Shown here in pieces: positions 36,405-44,164 of a DNA stretch of 64,000 nucleotides. The stretch's first letter is position 1, and each line of letters starts with the position of its first letter. The position numbers and the translations under genes were made by a program. Source of the DNA: Chitinophaga terrae (ex Kim and Jung 2007) (GTDB lineage: Bacteria; Bacteroidota; Bacteroidia; Chitinophagales; Chitinophagaceae); the NCBI RefSeq assembly GCF_900107795.1, contig NZ_FNRL01000013.1:1-64000 (forward strand), given 5' to 3'. The notes under the pieces were generated by a model. It did no database searches and was not told the DNA's origin. It was given only the letters and a program-made list of their open reading frames with translations.

Positions 36405-37877
36405 TTAGCGGCTGTAGTTAGGCGCTTCTTTGGTGATCACAACGTCGTGAGGGTGGTTTTCCTTAACGGTAGCTGCCGTGATCTTCACGAACTGGGCGCC
36501 TTGCAATGCTTTCACATCTTTGGAACCGGTTAAGCCCATACCTGCGCGTAAACCGCCAACGAATTGCTGAACGATTTCAGACAGCATTCCTTTGTATGGT
36601 ACGCGTCCAACGATTCCTTCTGGCACCAGTTTTTTGATATCATCTTCATCCTGGAAGTAACGGTCTTTACTGCCTTCCTGCATAGCTTCAATAGAACCCA
36701 TACCGCGGTAAGACTTGAATTTACGTCCTTCATAGATGATGGTTTCTCCGGGGCTTTCTTCCACACCGGCAAAGATAGAACCGGCCATGATCGTGGAGGC
36801 TCCAGCTGCCAGCGCTTTTACCATATCGCCGGTGTAACGGATACCGCCATCTGCAATAACAGGGATACCCAGTTTTTTCAATGCTTCAGATGCTTCCATG
36901 ATGGCTGAAAGCTGAGGGAAACCTGCGCCGGTTACGATACGTGTAGTACAGATAGAACCCGGACCTACACCTACTTTTACAGCGTCGGCTCCTGCCTGCG
37001 CCAGTGCTAATGCACCTTCTGCAGTAGCTACGTTACCTGCGATCACCTGGAGTTTAGGGAATGTTTTCTTTAATTTTTTCAGGCTGTTCAATACGGCGAT
37101 AGAATGACCGTGAGAGCTGTCGAGACATACAACGTCAACGCCTACATTGATCAGGGCCTGTGCGCGGTCTAAAACATCAGGAGTGATACCTAATGCAGCG
37201 CCAACCAGTAAACGACCAAATTCGTCTTTTACTGCGTTAGGATAGCTGGTCAATTGCAGGATGTCCCTGTATGTGATCAGGCCTGCCAGTTTACCTTGTT
37301 TATTAACAACAGGTAATTTTTCAATTTTGTATTGCTGAAGGATCTTCTCTGCTTTTTTAAGATCGGTGCCTTCCGGTGCAGTGATCAGGTTTTCGCTGGT
37401 CATCACTTCTTTTACCAGGCGCTTTTTGTTTCTCTCGAAACGCAGATCCCTGTTGGTTAGGATACCTACTAATTTGTTGCTGTCATCTACTACCGGGATA
37501 CCGCCAATGCCATTCTCTTTCATCAGCCTTAAAGCTTCGCCGATATTGGCATCTGGCTTCAAAGTTACAGGGTCCATGATCATGCCGCTTTCGCTGCGTT
37601 TAACACGTCTGACCATTTCCGCCTGCCTTTCAATGCTCATGTTTTTGTGGAGAATACCTATACCACCTTCACGAGCTAACGCAATGGCCAAAGTGGCTTC
37701 CGTAACAGTGTCCATCGCTGCCGATACCATAGGTATGTTCAGACGTATGTTCTTTGTTAATTGCGTACTAATGTTTACTTCTTTAGGTAATACTTCAGAG
37801 TAGGCCGGTACCAGGAGCACATCATCAAATGTAAGTCCGTCAGCTACGAATTTGGGTTTAGATTTTCCCGAAGGCAT
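36405..37877 (-). CDS. guaB: Inosine-5'-monophosphate dehydrogenase
   Basis: A 490-residue enzyme for the first committed step of GMP synthesis (IMP to XMP with NAD). The catalytic domain has [17 protein letters not shown], and the active-site loop [13 protein letters not shown] holds the catalytic Cys. Two CBS domains lie at about residues 95-210. The flap region has RGMGSIEAM and [20 protein letters not shown] box (plus strand 37914-37921) lies 36 bases upstream. The stop codon touches the inverted repeat. Confidence 0.96.
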   Translation of the reverse strand: MPSGKSKPKFVADGLTFDDVLLVPAYSEVLPKEVNISTQLTKNIRLNIPMVSAAMDTVTEATLAIALAREGGIGILHKNMSIERQAEMVRRVKRSESGMIMDPVTLKPDANIGEALRLMKENGIGGIPVVDDSNKLVGILTNRDLRFERNKKRLVKEVMTSENLITAPEGTDLKKAEKILQQYKIEKLPVVNKQGKLAGLITYRDILQLTSYPNAVKDEFGRLLVGAALGITPDVLDRAQALINVGVDVVCLDSSHGHSIAVLNSLKKLKKTFPKLQVIAGNVATAEGALALAQAGADAVKVGVGPGSICTTRIVTGAGFPQLSAIMEASEALKKLGIPVIADGGIRYTGDMVKALAAGASTIMAGSIFAGVEESPGETIIYEGRKFKSYRGMGSIEAMQEGSKDRYFQDEDDIKKLVPEGIVGRVPYKGMLSEIVQQFVGGLRAGMGLTGSKDVKALQGAQFVKITAATVKENHPHDVVITKEAPNYSR

Positions 37878-37913
37878 GATGCAACTATTAATCAGTTAAA
37901 AAATAATTGCACG

Positions 37914-37921
37914 CAAATGTA
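37914..37921 (-). promoter_or_regulatory. Promoter -7 box for guaB
   Basis: TACATTTG on the minus strand matches TAnnTTTG, giving a leader of about 30 bases. Confidence 0.5.
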
Positions 37922-37987
37922 CGATTATTTACAGAATAAATAAAATCTTCGCCATCACCTGACGGTGAGATGACGATTAATAAATCA

Positions 37988-39085
37988 TTAACAGACTTCG
38001 TACATCTCGCCCGGCAACCGCCGTATTACCTGCTGCATCTCCAATGTAAAGAGAGATTGGGCAATTTCGCTGCCCGAAAGCTGCGTTGCCCCGTAAAATT
38101 CCTCCACATGCCGGGGCGACTTCTCCTGCAGGATGGCCAGCAGGGCCTCTTCATCCTGCGTCAGCTCCGGGAATAATGAATATTGTTTTTTGTTAATTTG
38201 TTGGGAAGTCTGCCAGCCCATAAGCGATAATACATCCTCAACCCCATTTATCAAGGCTGCCTTGTTCTGCTTTATCAGCCAGTTGCAACCGGCCGACAAT
38301 GGATCATCTACCCGCCCCGGCACCGCGCAAACATCCCGGTTATACCCATTGGCCAGGTCGGCAGTGATCAGCGAACCGCCTTTTAACCCGCTTTCCACCA
38401 CAATAGTAACATCACATAGCCCGGCCACGATCCGGTTCCGTCGCGGGAAATTTTGCTTATCAGGCAATGTGCCGCTTATATAGTCTGTTAATAACCCTCC
38501 CCGTTCTGTCATCTCCGCCGCTATGTTTTTGTGCGCCGGCGGGTAGATCCTGTCCAGGCCATGCGCTAATACCCCGATCGTAGGAACAGCCGATTGCAAA
38601 GCGGTTTTATGGGCAATGACATCTATACCATACGCCAGGCCGCTCACGATCGTTACGCCCGCATCAGCAAGCCCTGTTACCAGTTGAACCGTCAGCGCAC
38701 TGCCGTAGGCGCTTGGCCTGCGTGTACCGACTATGCCTACCATTCGCTTCGCATTTAAAGGCGTATTGCCCCTGAAATAAAGCATGGCCGGCGTATCATA
38801 ACAATCCAGCAGTTTCCTGGGGTATGCAGGATCTGTGCAGAATAAAGGCGTGATCTTATATTTTTCCAGGAAACGCATCTCTTCTTCTACCCGCCCGAAA
38901 TCTTTAAATGATCTTAATGCGGCAATACGCATGCTGCCAATGTTCATTACCTTCTCCAGCTCAAATCTGCGGGCTTTGAACACGGCTTCTGCACTTCCAA
39001 AATGTTCGATCAGTTTTTTTATAATAACATCCCCGATGCTGGGAATGCGGGTTAGAGCTATCTGGTAAAATAGTTCTGAAGGCAT
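37988..39085 (-). CDS. dprA: DNA-processing protein DprA
   Basis: A 365-residue DprA/Smf that loads RecA on single-stranded DNA during natural transformation. The N-terminal helical region contains a helix-hairpin-helix-like stretch (IPSIGDVIIKKLIEHFG). The Rossmann core has VGIVGTRRPSAYG, TIVSGLAYGIDVIAHKTAL, and GGLLTDYISG followed by NFPRRNRIVAGLCD. The C-terminal winged helix covers about residues 300-365. The ATG at 39085 was preferred over a TTG nine bases upstream. Confidence 0.93.
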   Translation of the reverse strand: MPSELFYQIALTRIPSIGDVIIKKLIEHFGSAEAVFKARRFELEKVMNIGSMRIAALRSFKDFGRVEEEMRFLEKYKITPLFCTDPAYPRKLLDCYDTPAMLYFRGNTPLNAKRMVGIVGTRRPSAYGSALTVQLVTGLADAGVTIVSGLAYGIDVIAHKTALQSAVPTIGVLAHGLDRIYPPAHKNIAAEMTERGGLLTDYISGTLPDKQNFPRRNRIVAGLCDVTIVVESGLKGGSLITADLANGYNRDVCAVPGRVDDPLSAGCNWLIKQNKAALINGVEDVLSLMGWQTSQQINKKQYSLFPELTQDEEALLAILQEKSPRHVEEFYGATQLSGSEIAQSLFTLEMQQVIRRLPGEMYEVC

Positions 39086-39151
39086 AACAAACAATATATT
39101 TCAGTGGAAATTACATTTTTTCTTCTTCCACTTTCTATATGCTTCCTGATT

Positions 39152-39159
39152 TATTTTTG
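39152..39159 (+). promoter_or_regulatory. Promoter -7 box for the acid phosphatase gene
   Basis: TATTTTTG fits TAnnTTTG, 20 bases before the ATG at 39180. Confidence 0.5.
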
Positions 39160-39179
39160 CAGATATAACACAACTGCTT

Positions 39180-39986
39180 ATGAAGAAATATGGAATATTA
39201 GCCGGGTTACTGTTAGCTGCTTTTATTAGTTGTAAAACTACGCAGCCCTCCATCAGCCCTGCAACCGCCGTCCCTTCCCTGGCTGCAGGCCCTGCATGGG
39301 CCGCCTTATGGCAACAGCAATCGGGCGAGTATAAAGCCCTGTGCCTGCAAGCCTACCAGCTTGCCGCCTGGAAACTGGACCAATACCTTGCCGCCAAAGG
39401 AAACAAACCATTGGCTGTAGTAACAGATATAGATGAAACGGTGCTCGACAATAGCCCATATTCCGTTCACCAGGCCCTGAAAGGAAAAAGCTATGATCCC
39501 GGAAGCTGGAAAGAATGGACCGCTAAAGCGGCGGCAGATACTGTTCCCGGCGCCCCTGCCTTCTTTAAATATGCCGCATCCAAAGGTGTTGCAGTCTTTT
39601 ATATCACCAATCGTGAAGAAAGCGAAAGGGCTGCTACCCTGAAAAACCTGCAGCGATACGGGTTCCCCGATGCCGACGAACAGCATCTGTTGCTGAAATC
39701 CACAACCTCGGGTAAGGAACCACGCCGGCAACAGGTAGCCGCACAGTATGATATTGTATTGCTGTTCGGCGATAACCTGGGCGATTTTTCGGAGATCTTC
39801 GACAAAAAGCTGTTCGAACAACGCAACAGTAACGTGTTGCAGGCCGCAGGCCAGTTTGGCAGCCGTTTCATCGTGCTGCCTAACCCCATGTATGGCGATT
39901 GGGAAGGCGCGTTATACAATTTCCAGTATAAACTGACCCCTCAGCAAAAGGATAGTATATTGAGAAGCAGGATGAAAAACTATTAA
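39180..39986 (+). CDS. Acid phosphatase/5'-nucleotidase lipoprotein, e(P4) family
   Basis: A 268-residue lipoprotein of the class B/C acid phosphatase group. The signal ends LLAAFISC, so Cys18 is the lipidated residue. The HAD-type motif AVVTDIDETVLDNS supplies both catalytic Asp residues. FYITNREES is motif II, and LLFGDNLGDFSE is the metal-binding motif. Relatives such as e(P4) dephosphorylate nucleotides at the cell surface to allow uptake of nucleosides. The gene stands alone, with its own promoter box and a strong terminator shared with the convergent gene. Confidence 0.9.
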   Translation: MKKYGILAGLLLAAFISCKTTQPSISPATAVPSLAAGPAWAALWQQQSGEYKALCLQAYQLAAWKLDQYLAAKGNKPLAVVTDIDETVLDNSPYSVHQALKGKSYDPGSWKEWTAKAAADTVPGAPAFFKYAASKGVAVFYITNREESERAATLKNLQRYGFPDADEQHLLLKSTTSGKEPRRQQVAAQYDIVLLFGDNLGDFSEIFDKKLFEQRNSNVLQAAGQFGSRFIVLPNPMYGDWEGALYNFQYKLTPQQKDSILRSRMKNY

Positions 39987-40029
39987 TAAGATCAGAGGCC
40001 TCGTTACTTGCGAGGCCTCTGATCTTATT
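39985..40029. terminator. Perfect bidirectional terminator spanning two stop codons
   Basis: AATAAGATCAGAGGCCTCG (39985-40003) pairs perfectly over 19 bases with 40011-40029 around a seven-base loop. The left end lies in the phosphatase stop codon and the right end reaches the stop of the convergent PorE-like gene, so the whole gap between the two genes is hairpin. Confidence 0.9.
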
Positions 40030-41912
40030 TACAAACTAATCACTTTAAATACTGTGCGCCTGTTCTGCGCTCTTCCTTCTTCTGTATCATTGCTGGCTAC
40101 CGGATCAGCTTCTCCATAGCCCTTCGACGTTAGCCTCTCGGCTGCCACGCCTTTGCCTGTAAGGTATTTAACTACTGCGGCTGCGCGGTTGCCCGACAAT
40201 ACCAGGTTAGCCTGGTCGCTACCCACATTATCCGTATACCCGGCTATCTGGATCTTCATGGACGGGTTGTCTGTCAGTAAAGCTACCAGCCTGTCTAACT
40301 CCACCCTCGATTCCGGTTTGAGATCATATTTATTACTATCAAAGAAGATATTGTTCAATACTACGCTGGCATTTAAACTGAGCGCCTGCAAGGGAATATT
40401 CTTTTCGAAAGGAGTATCTGAATGATGTGTTTTCAGGCTGAAGTTGTCTGAATAGAAAAGATATCCCGGCTTTCCTACGTGTACGGCATAATCGCCGCCC
40501 ACAGGCAGCGGCGCCAGGTATACGCCATTGGCATCCGTATTAACTGTTGCTATGTTATTCCCGGTTTTCAGGTCTATAACGTTGATAGTAGCAGTTAAGC
40601 GGTCATGTTTCAGCGAATCGTACACATAACCGCGAACGTATAACGTTTGCAGCGGCCTGGCTTCCGGGTATAATTCAAAACTGTATATATCCAGCGCCCC
40701 GCGGGTGTCTGACCGTTCCGATGCAAAATAGGCGGTAGTGCCGTTGGCATCTACAACCAGCGATGCATCTTCGTCAATTGTATTGATCGGGTAGCCAATA
40801 TTAACTGCGGGGCCCCAACTGCCATCAGGTTGGCGGCGCGAATAGTAGATGTCCATATCTCCATAGCCGGGGTGACCGTTGGATGCGAAGTACAGCGTTT
40901 GCCCGTCGGGGTGCATAAATGGCGTTCTTTCGTGACCTGTGGTATTGATATTAGGTCCCAATGCTTCTGCTGGTCCCCATTGCCCGTTAGGCATACGTTT
41001 GCTTACATAAATATCCGACCCGTTGGCCTGCGTTTCCCTGGCAAAGTAGAGGGTTTGCTTGTCGGCGCTCAGGCTGGGTTGCGATTCCCAGTCGCGGGTA
41101 TTGATATTAGCTCCCATATTCTTCGGGGCTGTCCAGCCATTGGCTGTTTTTTCGGAGAAGTAAAGATCGCAGCTTCCTTTTCCTTCCGGGAAATCGCAAC
41201 CTGTAAATATGAGCAATGTTCCGTCCTGCGATAGGTTCTGTGCGCCCTCATTGAAAGAGGAGTTGACCGGTTCTCCCATATTCCGCGCCAGAGACCAGTG
41301 GTTCAGGCTATCGCGGGTCGTGATAAAGAAGTCTTCATTCCGTCCGTTGATCCGCCGGGTGAAGATCAGGGTACGGCTGTCGATGGTCAAGGTGGGGAAG
41401 TATTCAGCGTCTTTGCTGTTTACAGCATCTCCCATATTTTGCGGCTGAAACGGAATATTTTTACCATAGTTGGCGGCGAAGGTATAACTGGCTTTCAGCT
41501 TTTCGGCTGCAGGGCTTTTGCGGCCATCGGCCAGGTACTCTGTAACAAGGTTTAACGCCTCCCTGAAATTTCCGGTACCGGCAAGGGCTTTGGAGTAAGG
41601 AACGGTTACAAATCTCAGTGCGGTGTTATCCAGTTGTTTCAGTTTTTCGAACGCTTCTTTGGCTGCCGCATAGTTCTTCATTTCAACATAGCACATACCC
41701 AGTTGTCCGTAGGCGTCTGTAAAGTTGGGCGCAACTTTAATTGCTTCCTGCAGGGCCTCCACGGCCACTTTAGGCTGGTATACCCTCATTGCTTCCACTG
41801 CTTTATCGAAGCTGGCTTTAGCCTTTTTGGGCGCATTCTCGTAGGTTACCGACTGCCCCCTGGAAGCAAGGCCGGTCAAGAGTAGAAAAAGTAGGGGAAG
41901 ATAGTGTTTCAT
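40029..41912 (-). CDS. PorE-like outer-membrane protein: TPR, beta-propeller, CRD and OmpA domains
   Basis: A 627-residue exported protein. Signal peptide 1-20, without a lipobox Cys. TPR repeats about 30-140 (FTDAYGQLGMCYVEMKNYAAAKEAFEKL). A PD40-type propeller about 160-400 (SADKQTLYFAR, HPDGQTLYFASNG, YGDMDIYYSRR). A carboxypeptidase-regulatory-like domain about 415-500. An OmpA peptidoglycan-binding domain about 515-627 (NIFFDSNKYDLKPES, IAGYTDNVGSDQANLVLSGNRA). This is the domain order of PorE, which anchors type IX secretion parts to peptidoglycan, but many Bacteroidota carry several such paralogues, so PorE itself is not proven. Confidence 0.85.
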   Translation of the reverse strand: MKHYLPLLFLLLTGLASRGQSVTYENAPKKAKASFDKAVEAMRVYQPKVAVEALQEAIKVAPNFTDAYGQLGMCYVEMKNYAAAKEAFEKLKQLDNTALRFVTVPYSKALAGTGNFREALNLVTEYLADGRKSPAAEKLKASYTFAANYGKNIPFQPQNMGDAVNSKDAEYFPTLTIDSRTLIFTRRINGRNEDFFITTRDSLNHWSLARNMGEPVNSSFNEGAQNLSQDGTLLIFTGCDFPEGKGSCDLYFSEKTANGWTAPKNMGANINTRDWESQPSLSADKQTLYFARETQANGSDIYVSKRMPNGQWGPAEALGPNINTTGHERTPFMHPDGQTLYFASNGHPGYGDMDIYYSRRQPDGSWGPAVNIGYPINTIDEDASLVVDANGTTAYFASERSDTRGALDIYSFELYPEARPLQTLYVRGYVYDSLKHDRLTATINVIDLKTGNNIATVNTDANGVYLAPLPVGGDYAVHVGKPGYLFYSDNFSLKTHHSDTPFEKNIPLQALSLNASVVLNNIFFDSNKYDLKPESRVELDRLVALLTDNPSMKIQIAGYTDNVGSDQANLVLSGNRAAAVVKYLTGKGVAAERLTSKGYGEADPVASNDTEEGRAQNRRTVFKVISL

Positions 41913-41962
41913 AGTTGTTTCGTTATACTATTAACGAATATAGGAATACAAAGTTGTGTGGG

Positions 41963-42126
41963 TTTCACGCAGAGATAATAAGAAAGCAAAGAAGCATAAG
42001 ATTTTTTAAATAAGAAAGCAAAGAAGCAAAGATTTCCGAAAAGTAGTCTTTACTCCTTTGCTTCTTAATATTCGCTTCGATCAAATGATCTTTGCTTCTT
42101 TGCTCCTTTTGCCCCTTTGCGTGAAA
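41963..42126. repeat. Intergenic inverted repeat, TTTCACGC family, copy 3a
   Basis: Outer ends are TTTCACGC at 41963 and GCGTGAAA at 42126; the arms carry GCAAAGAAG and GCAAAGATT blocks. The centre has the element-specific GATCGAAGCGAAT (minus strand), also seen in copies 1 and 5. The unit is followed directly by a duplicate of the last 22 bases of queE and then by copy 3b. Confidence 0.85.
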
Positions 42127-42149
42127 CTAAGGTACGTTGATGTACTTAG

Positions 42150-42312
42150 TTTCACGCAGAGATAATAAGAAAGCAAAGAAGCAAAAGATTTTTAAATAAG
42201 AAAGCAGAGGAGCAAAGATTTCCAAAAAGTAGTCTTTACTCCTTTGCTTCTTAATATTCGCTTCGATCAAATAATCTTTGCTTCTTTGCTCCTTTTGCCC
42301 CTTTGCGTGCAA
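42150..42312. repeat. Intergenic inverted repeat, TTTCACGC family, copy 3b
   Basis: Nearly identical to copy 3a, about 187 bases to its right, differing at only a few positions. The right end reads GCGTGCAA and touches the queE stop codon at 42313. Confidence 0.85.
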
Positions 42313-42939
42313 CTAAGGTACGTTGATGTACTTATGGATTTGCAGGCAGAGCGTCCATTGAGGATTGGCTTTCACGTAATCTATTATCAGCGGTGTCATT
42401 GCCGCGCTTTTGCTCCACTCTGGCTGCAGGTATAGTTTACAATCCGGCTTTACCAGTGCTGCATATTTTTCGGCCCAGGCGAAATCCGTTTTATTGTAAA
42501 TAACCACTTTAAGTTCGTTAGCTGCGTCGCAGGCTTCCTGCAACGGGGCTTTGAACTTCTTTGGCGACAAAGTGATCCAGTCCCATTTCCCGCTGAGAGG
42601 AGAGGAGCCGGAAGTTTCGATATGCGTACGCAAGCCGGCGTTTTGCAGGGCGGTTGTTAATTCATCCAGTTGGTGCATCAGCGGTTCTCCGCCGGTGATC
42701 ACTGCAATATGCCCGGGATTGGCAGCAGCTGTTGTCACAATATCAGCAATTTCAACGGAAGGATGTTTGGAGGCATCCCAGCTCTCTTTCACATCGCACC
42801 ACACACAACCAACATCACAACCGCCTAACCTGATAAAGTAAGCGGCATGGCCCTGGTAAAACCCTTCTCCCTGGATGGTGTAGAACGATTCCATTACAGG
42901 CAGTGCAGTGCTTTTAATATTTGTAAGAACAGCAGACAT
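42313..42939 (-). CDS. queE: 7-carboxy-7-deazaguanine synthase, QueE
   Basis: A 208-residue radical SAM enzyme that converts carboxytetrahydropterin, the QueD product, to 7-carboxy-7-deazaguanine for queuosine. The motif GGCDVGCVWCDV has Cys41, Cys45 and Cys48 in C-x3-C-x2-C spacing. VITGGEPLMH, HIETSGSSP and WITLSPKKFKAP are typical. The length is normal. Ten bases separate it from the upstream folD gene. The C-terminal KYINVP codons are duplicated beyond the repeat. Confidence 0.94.
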   Translation of the reverse strand: MSAVLTNIKSTALPVMESFYTIQGEGFYQGHAAYFIRLGGCDVGCVWCDVKESWDASKHPSVEIADIVTTAAANPGHIAVITGGEPLMHQLDELTTALQNAGLRTHIETSGSSPLSGKWDWITLSPKKFKAPLQEACDAANELKVVIYNKTDFAWAEKYAALVKPDCKLYLQPEWSKSAAMTPLIIDYVKANPQWTLCLQIHKYINVP

Positions 42940-42949
42940 GTTAAATTGA

Positions 42950-43837
42950 TTAATTCTGGCTTCCTTTCAGACCGGTAGCGGCGTGATAGGTGTTTTTCAA
43001 CAATGCGGCAATAGTCATTGGCCCAACACCGCCTGGTACAGGGGTGATAAAGCTTGCTTTTGGCGCTACCTGCTCAAAGTTCACATCACCTTTCAAACGG
43101 AAACCGCTTTTCCTGCTGGCATCTTCCACCCTGTTAATACCTACGTCAATGATCACAGCGCCTTCTTTTACCATATCGGCAGTCACGAAATCAGGTCGGC
43201 CAATGGCGGCAACGATGATATCGGCCTGCCTGCAAATTTCGGGTAAATTATGCGTTTGTGAGTGGGTAAGTGTTACAGTGCAGTTACCAGGATAAGAGTT
43301 CCGGCTGAGCAAAATGCTCATAGGCGTACCTACGATATGGCTGCGGCCTATTACCACGGCATGTTTACCTTTGGTTGGGATGTTGTAATGTTCCAGCATC
43401 AGCATAATACCATAAGGAGTAGCGGGAATGAAGGTAGGCAAACCGCTTACCATTTTACCAACGTTCATAGGGTGAAAACCGTCAACATCCTTGCTCGGAT
43501 CTATTGTGTTGATCACCAGCTCTTCGTTGATATGTTTAGGTAAAGGCAACTGTACCAGGATACCATCCACTTCCGGGTTTTCATTCAGCAGAATGATCTG
43601 GTCCAGCAGGTGCTTTTCAGAAATCTGCGCATCAAACCGCAGTAAAGTGGAGTCATACCCGCATTCTGCACATGATTTTACTTTGGAAGCAACGTAGGTT
43701 TCACTTGCAGGATTATTACCTACCAATATGGCTGCCAGGTGAGGAGCTTTTTTACCAACAGCCTTTAATGCCGCCACATCCGTGGCTAATTGGGCTTTTA
43801 TAGCCTCAGAAACTAGTTTACCGTCTAAAATTTGCAT
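42950..43837 (-). CDS. folD: Bifunctional methylenetetrahydrofolate dehydrogenase/cyclohydrolase
   Basis: A 295-residue FolD that interconverts methylene-, methenyl- and formyl-tetrahydrofolate. YVASKVKSCAECG contains the catalytic Lys; VDGILVQLPLP and DVDGFHPMNVG are the folate-site signatures; VVIGRSHIVGTP is the NADP site; TPVPGGVGPMTIA is near the end. The start MQILDGK was chosen because the 31-codon upstream extension is only translated repeat sequence, and a TACCTTTG box ends three bases before this ATG. Confidence 0.95.
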   Translation of the reverse strand: MQILDGKLVSEAIKAQLATDVAALKAVGKKAPHLAAILVGNNPASETYVASKVKSCAECGYDSTLLRFDAQISEKHLLDQIILLNENPEVDGILVQLPLPKHINEELVINTIDPSKDVDGFHPMNVGKMVSGLPTFIPATPYGIMLMLEHYNIPTKGKHAVVIGRSHIVGTPMSILLSRNSYPGNCTVTLTHSQTHNLPEICRQADIIVAAIGRPDFVTADMVKEGAVIIDVGINRVEDASRKSGFRLKGDVNFEQVAPKASFITPVPGGVGPMTIAALLKNTYHAATGLKGSQN

Positions 43838-43840
43838 GTG

Positions 43841-43848
43841 CAAAGGTA
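43841..43848 (-). promoter_or_regulatory. Promoter -7 box for folD, three bases before the start codon
   Basis: TACCTTTG on the minus strand, then CAC, then ATG. A leaderless or nearly leaderless mRNA is expected. The inverted repeat begins two bases upstream. Confidence 0.55.
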
Positions 43849-43850
43849 AA

Positions 43851-44020
43851 GGTTTCTCGCAAAGCAGCAAAGTAGGCAAAGGGACGTAAGATTTTTTTAA
43901 GGGACATAAGGGGTTTATTTTAAGTGGCAAGGGGCTGTGATAGAGAGAAAATCTCTTAAAATCTCTCTGCCCCTTAAAAAAATCTTACGTCCCTTTGCCA
44001 ACTTTGCGACTTTGCGTGCC
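43851..44020. repeat. Intergenic inverted repeat, divergent member of the TTTCACGC family (copy 4)
   Basis: The left arm 43851-43903 and right arm 43971-44020 pair over about 50 bases with several mismatches. They share CGCAAAG blocks, the stretch GGCAAAGGGACGTAAGAT, and an A/T-rich inner part. The ends are GGTTTCTCGC and GCGTGCC rather than perfect TTTCACGC. Unlike the other copies, it lies next to the folD promoter and 145 bases from the pckA stop. Confidence 0.7.
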
Positions 44021-44031
44021 CCCCGCAGTTC

Positions 44032-44079
44032 AGCAAAACAAGCCCGCCACCGGACTTGCTTTGCTCAGGCGTTGCGCCT
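44032..44079. repeat. Two small adjacent hairpins downstream of pckA
   Basis: AGCAAA-CAAG pairs with CTTG-TTTGCT (44032-44065), then AGGCG pairs with CGCCT around TTG (44067-44079). Neither has a T run. They resemble REP-type intergenic hairpins; function unknown. Confidence 0.4.
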
Positions 44080-44164
44080 GTCAGGAACATTGCGTGTTGA
44101 ATCAGTGGAAATTATAAGGCAAAAGATGAATATGGTATTTATAGTAAATATGGTATTACCGTTA

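Larger units (their letters stand above)
41963..42334. repeat. Tandem duplication of repeat plus the 3' end of queE
   Basis: Two units of 186-187 bases. Each consists of an inverted repeat followed by CTAAGGTACGTTGATGTACT, which on the minus strand encodes the last residues of queE (KYINVP-stop). The copy at 42127 is an orphan duplicate of the gene end; the one at 42313 is the true end. Confidence 0.85.

Noticed and set aside
36191..36421. 76-residue plus-strand frame in the guaB-side repeat
   Set aside because: Translation of the inverted repeat (runs of Lys, Glu and Phe); no evidence that it is expressed.
42127..42312. 61-residue minus-strand frame within the queE-side repeat
   Set aside because: Translated repeat sequence ending in a duplicated piece of queE, not an independent gene.
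43841..43930. Longer folD with a 31-codon N-terminal extension
   Set aside because: The extension is translated repeat and promoter sequence without homology to FolD.
5393..44020. Evenly repeated GCAAAG units considered as a CRISPR array
   Set aside because: The units form inverted, not direct, repeats, with no unique spacers and no cas genes.
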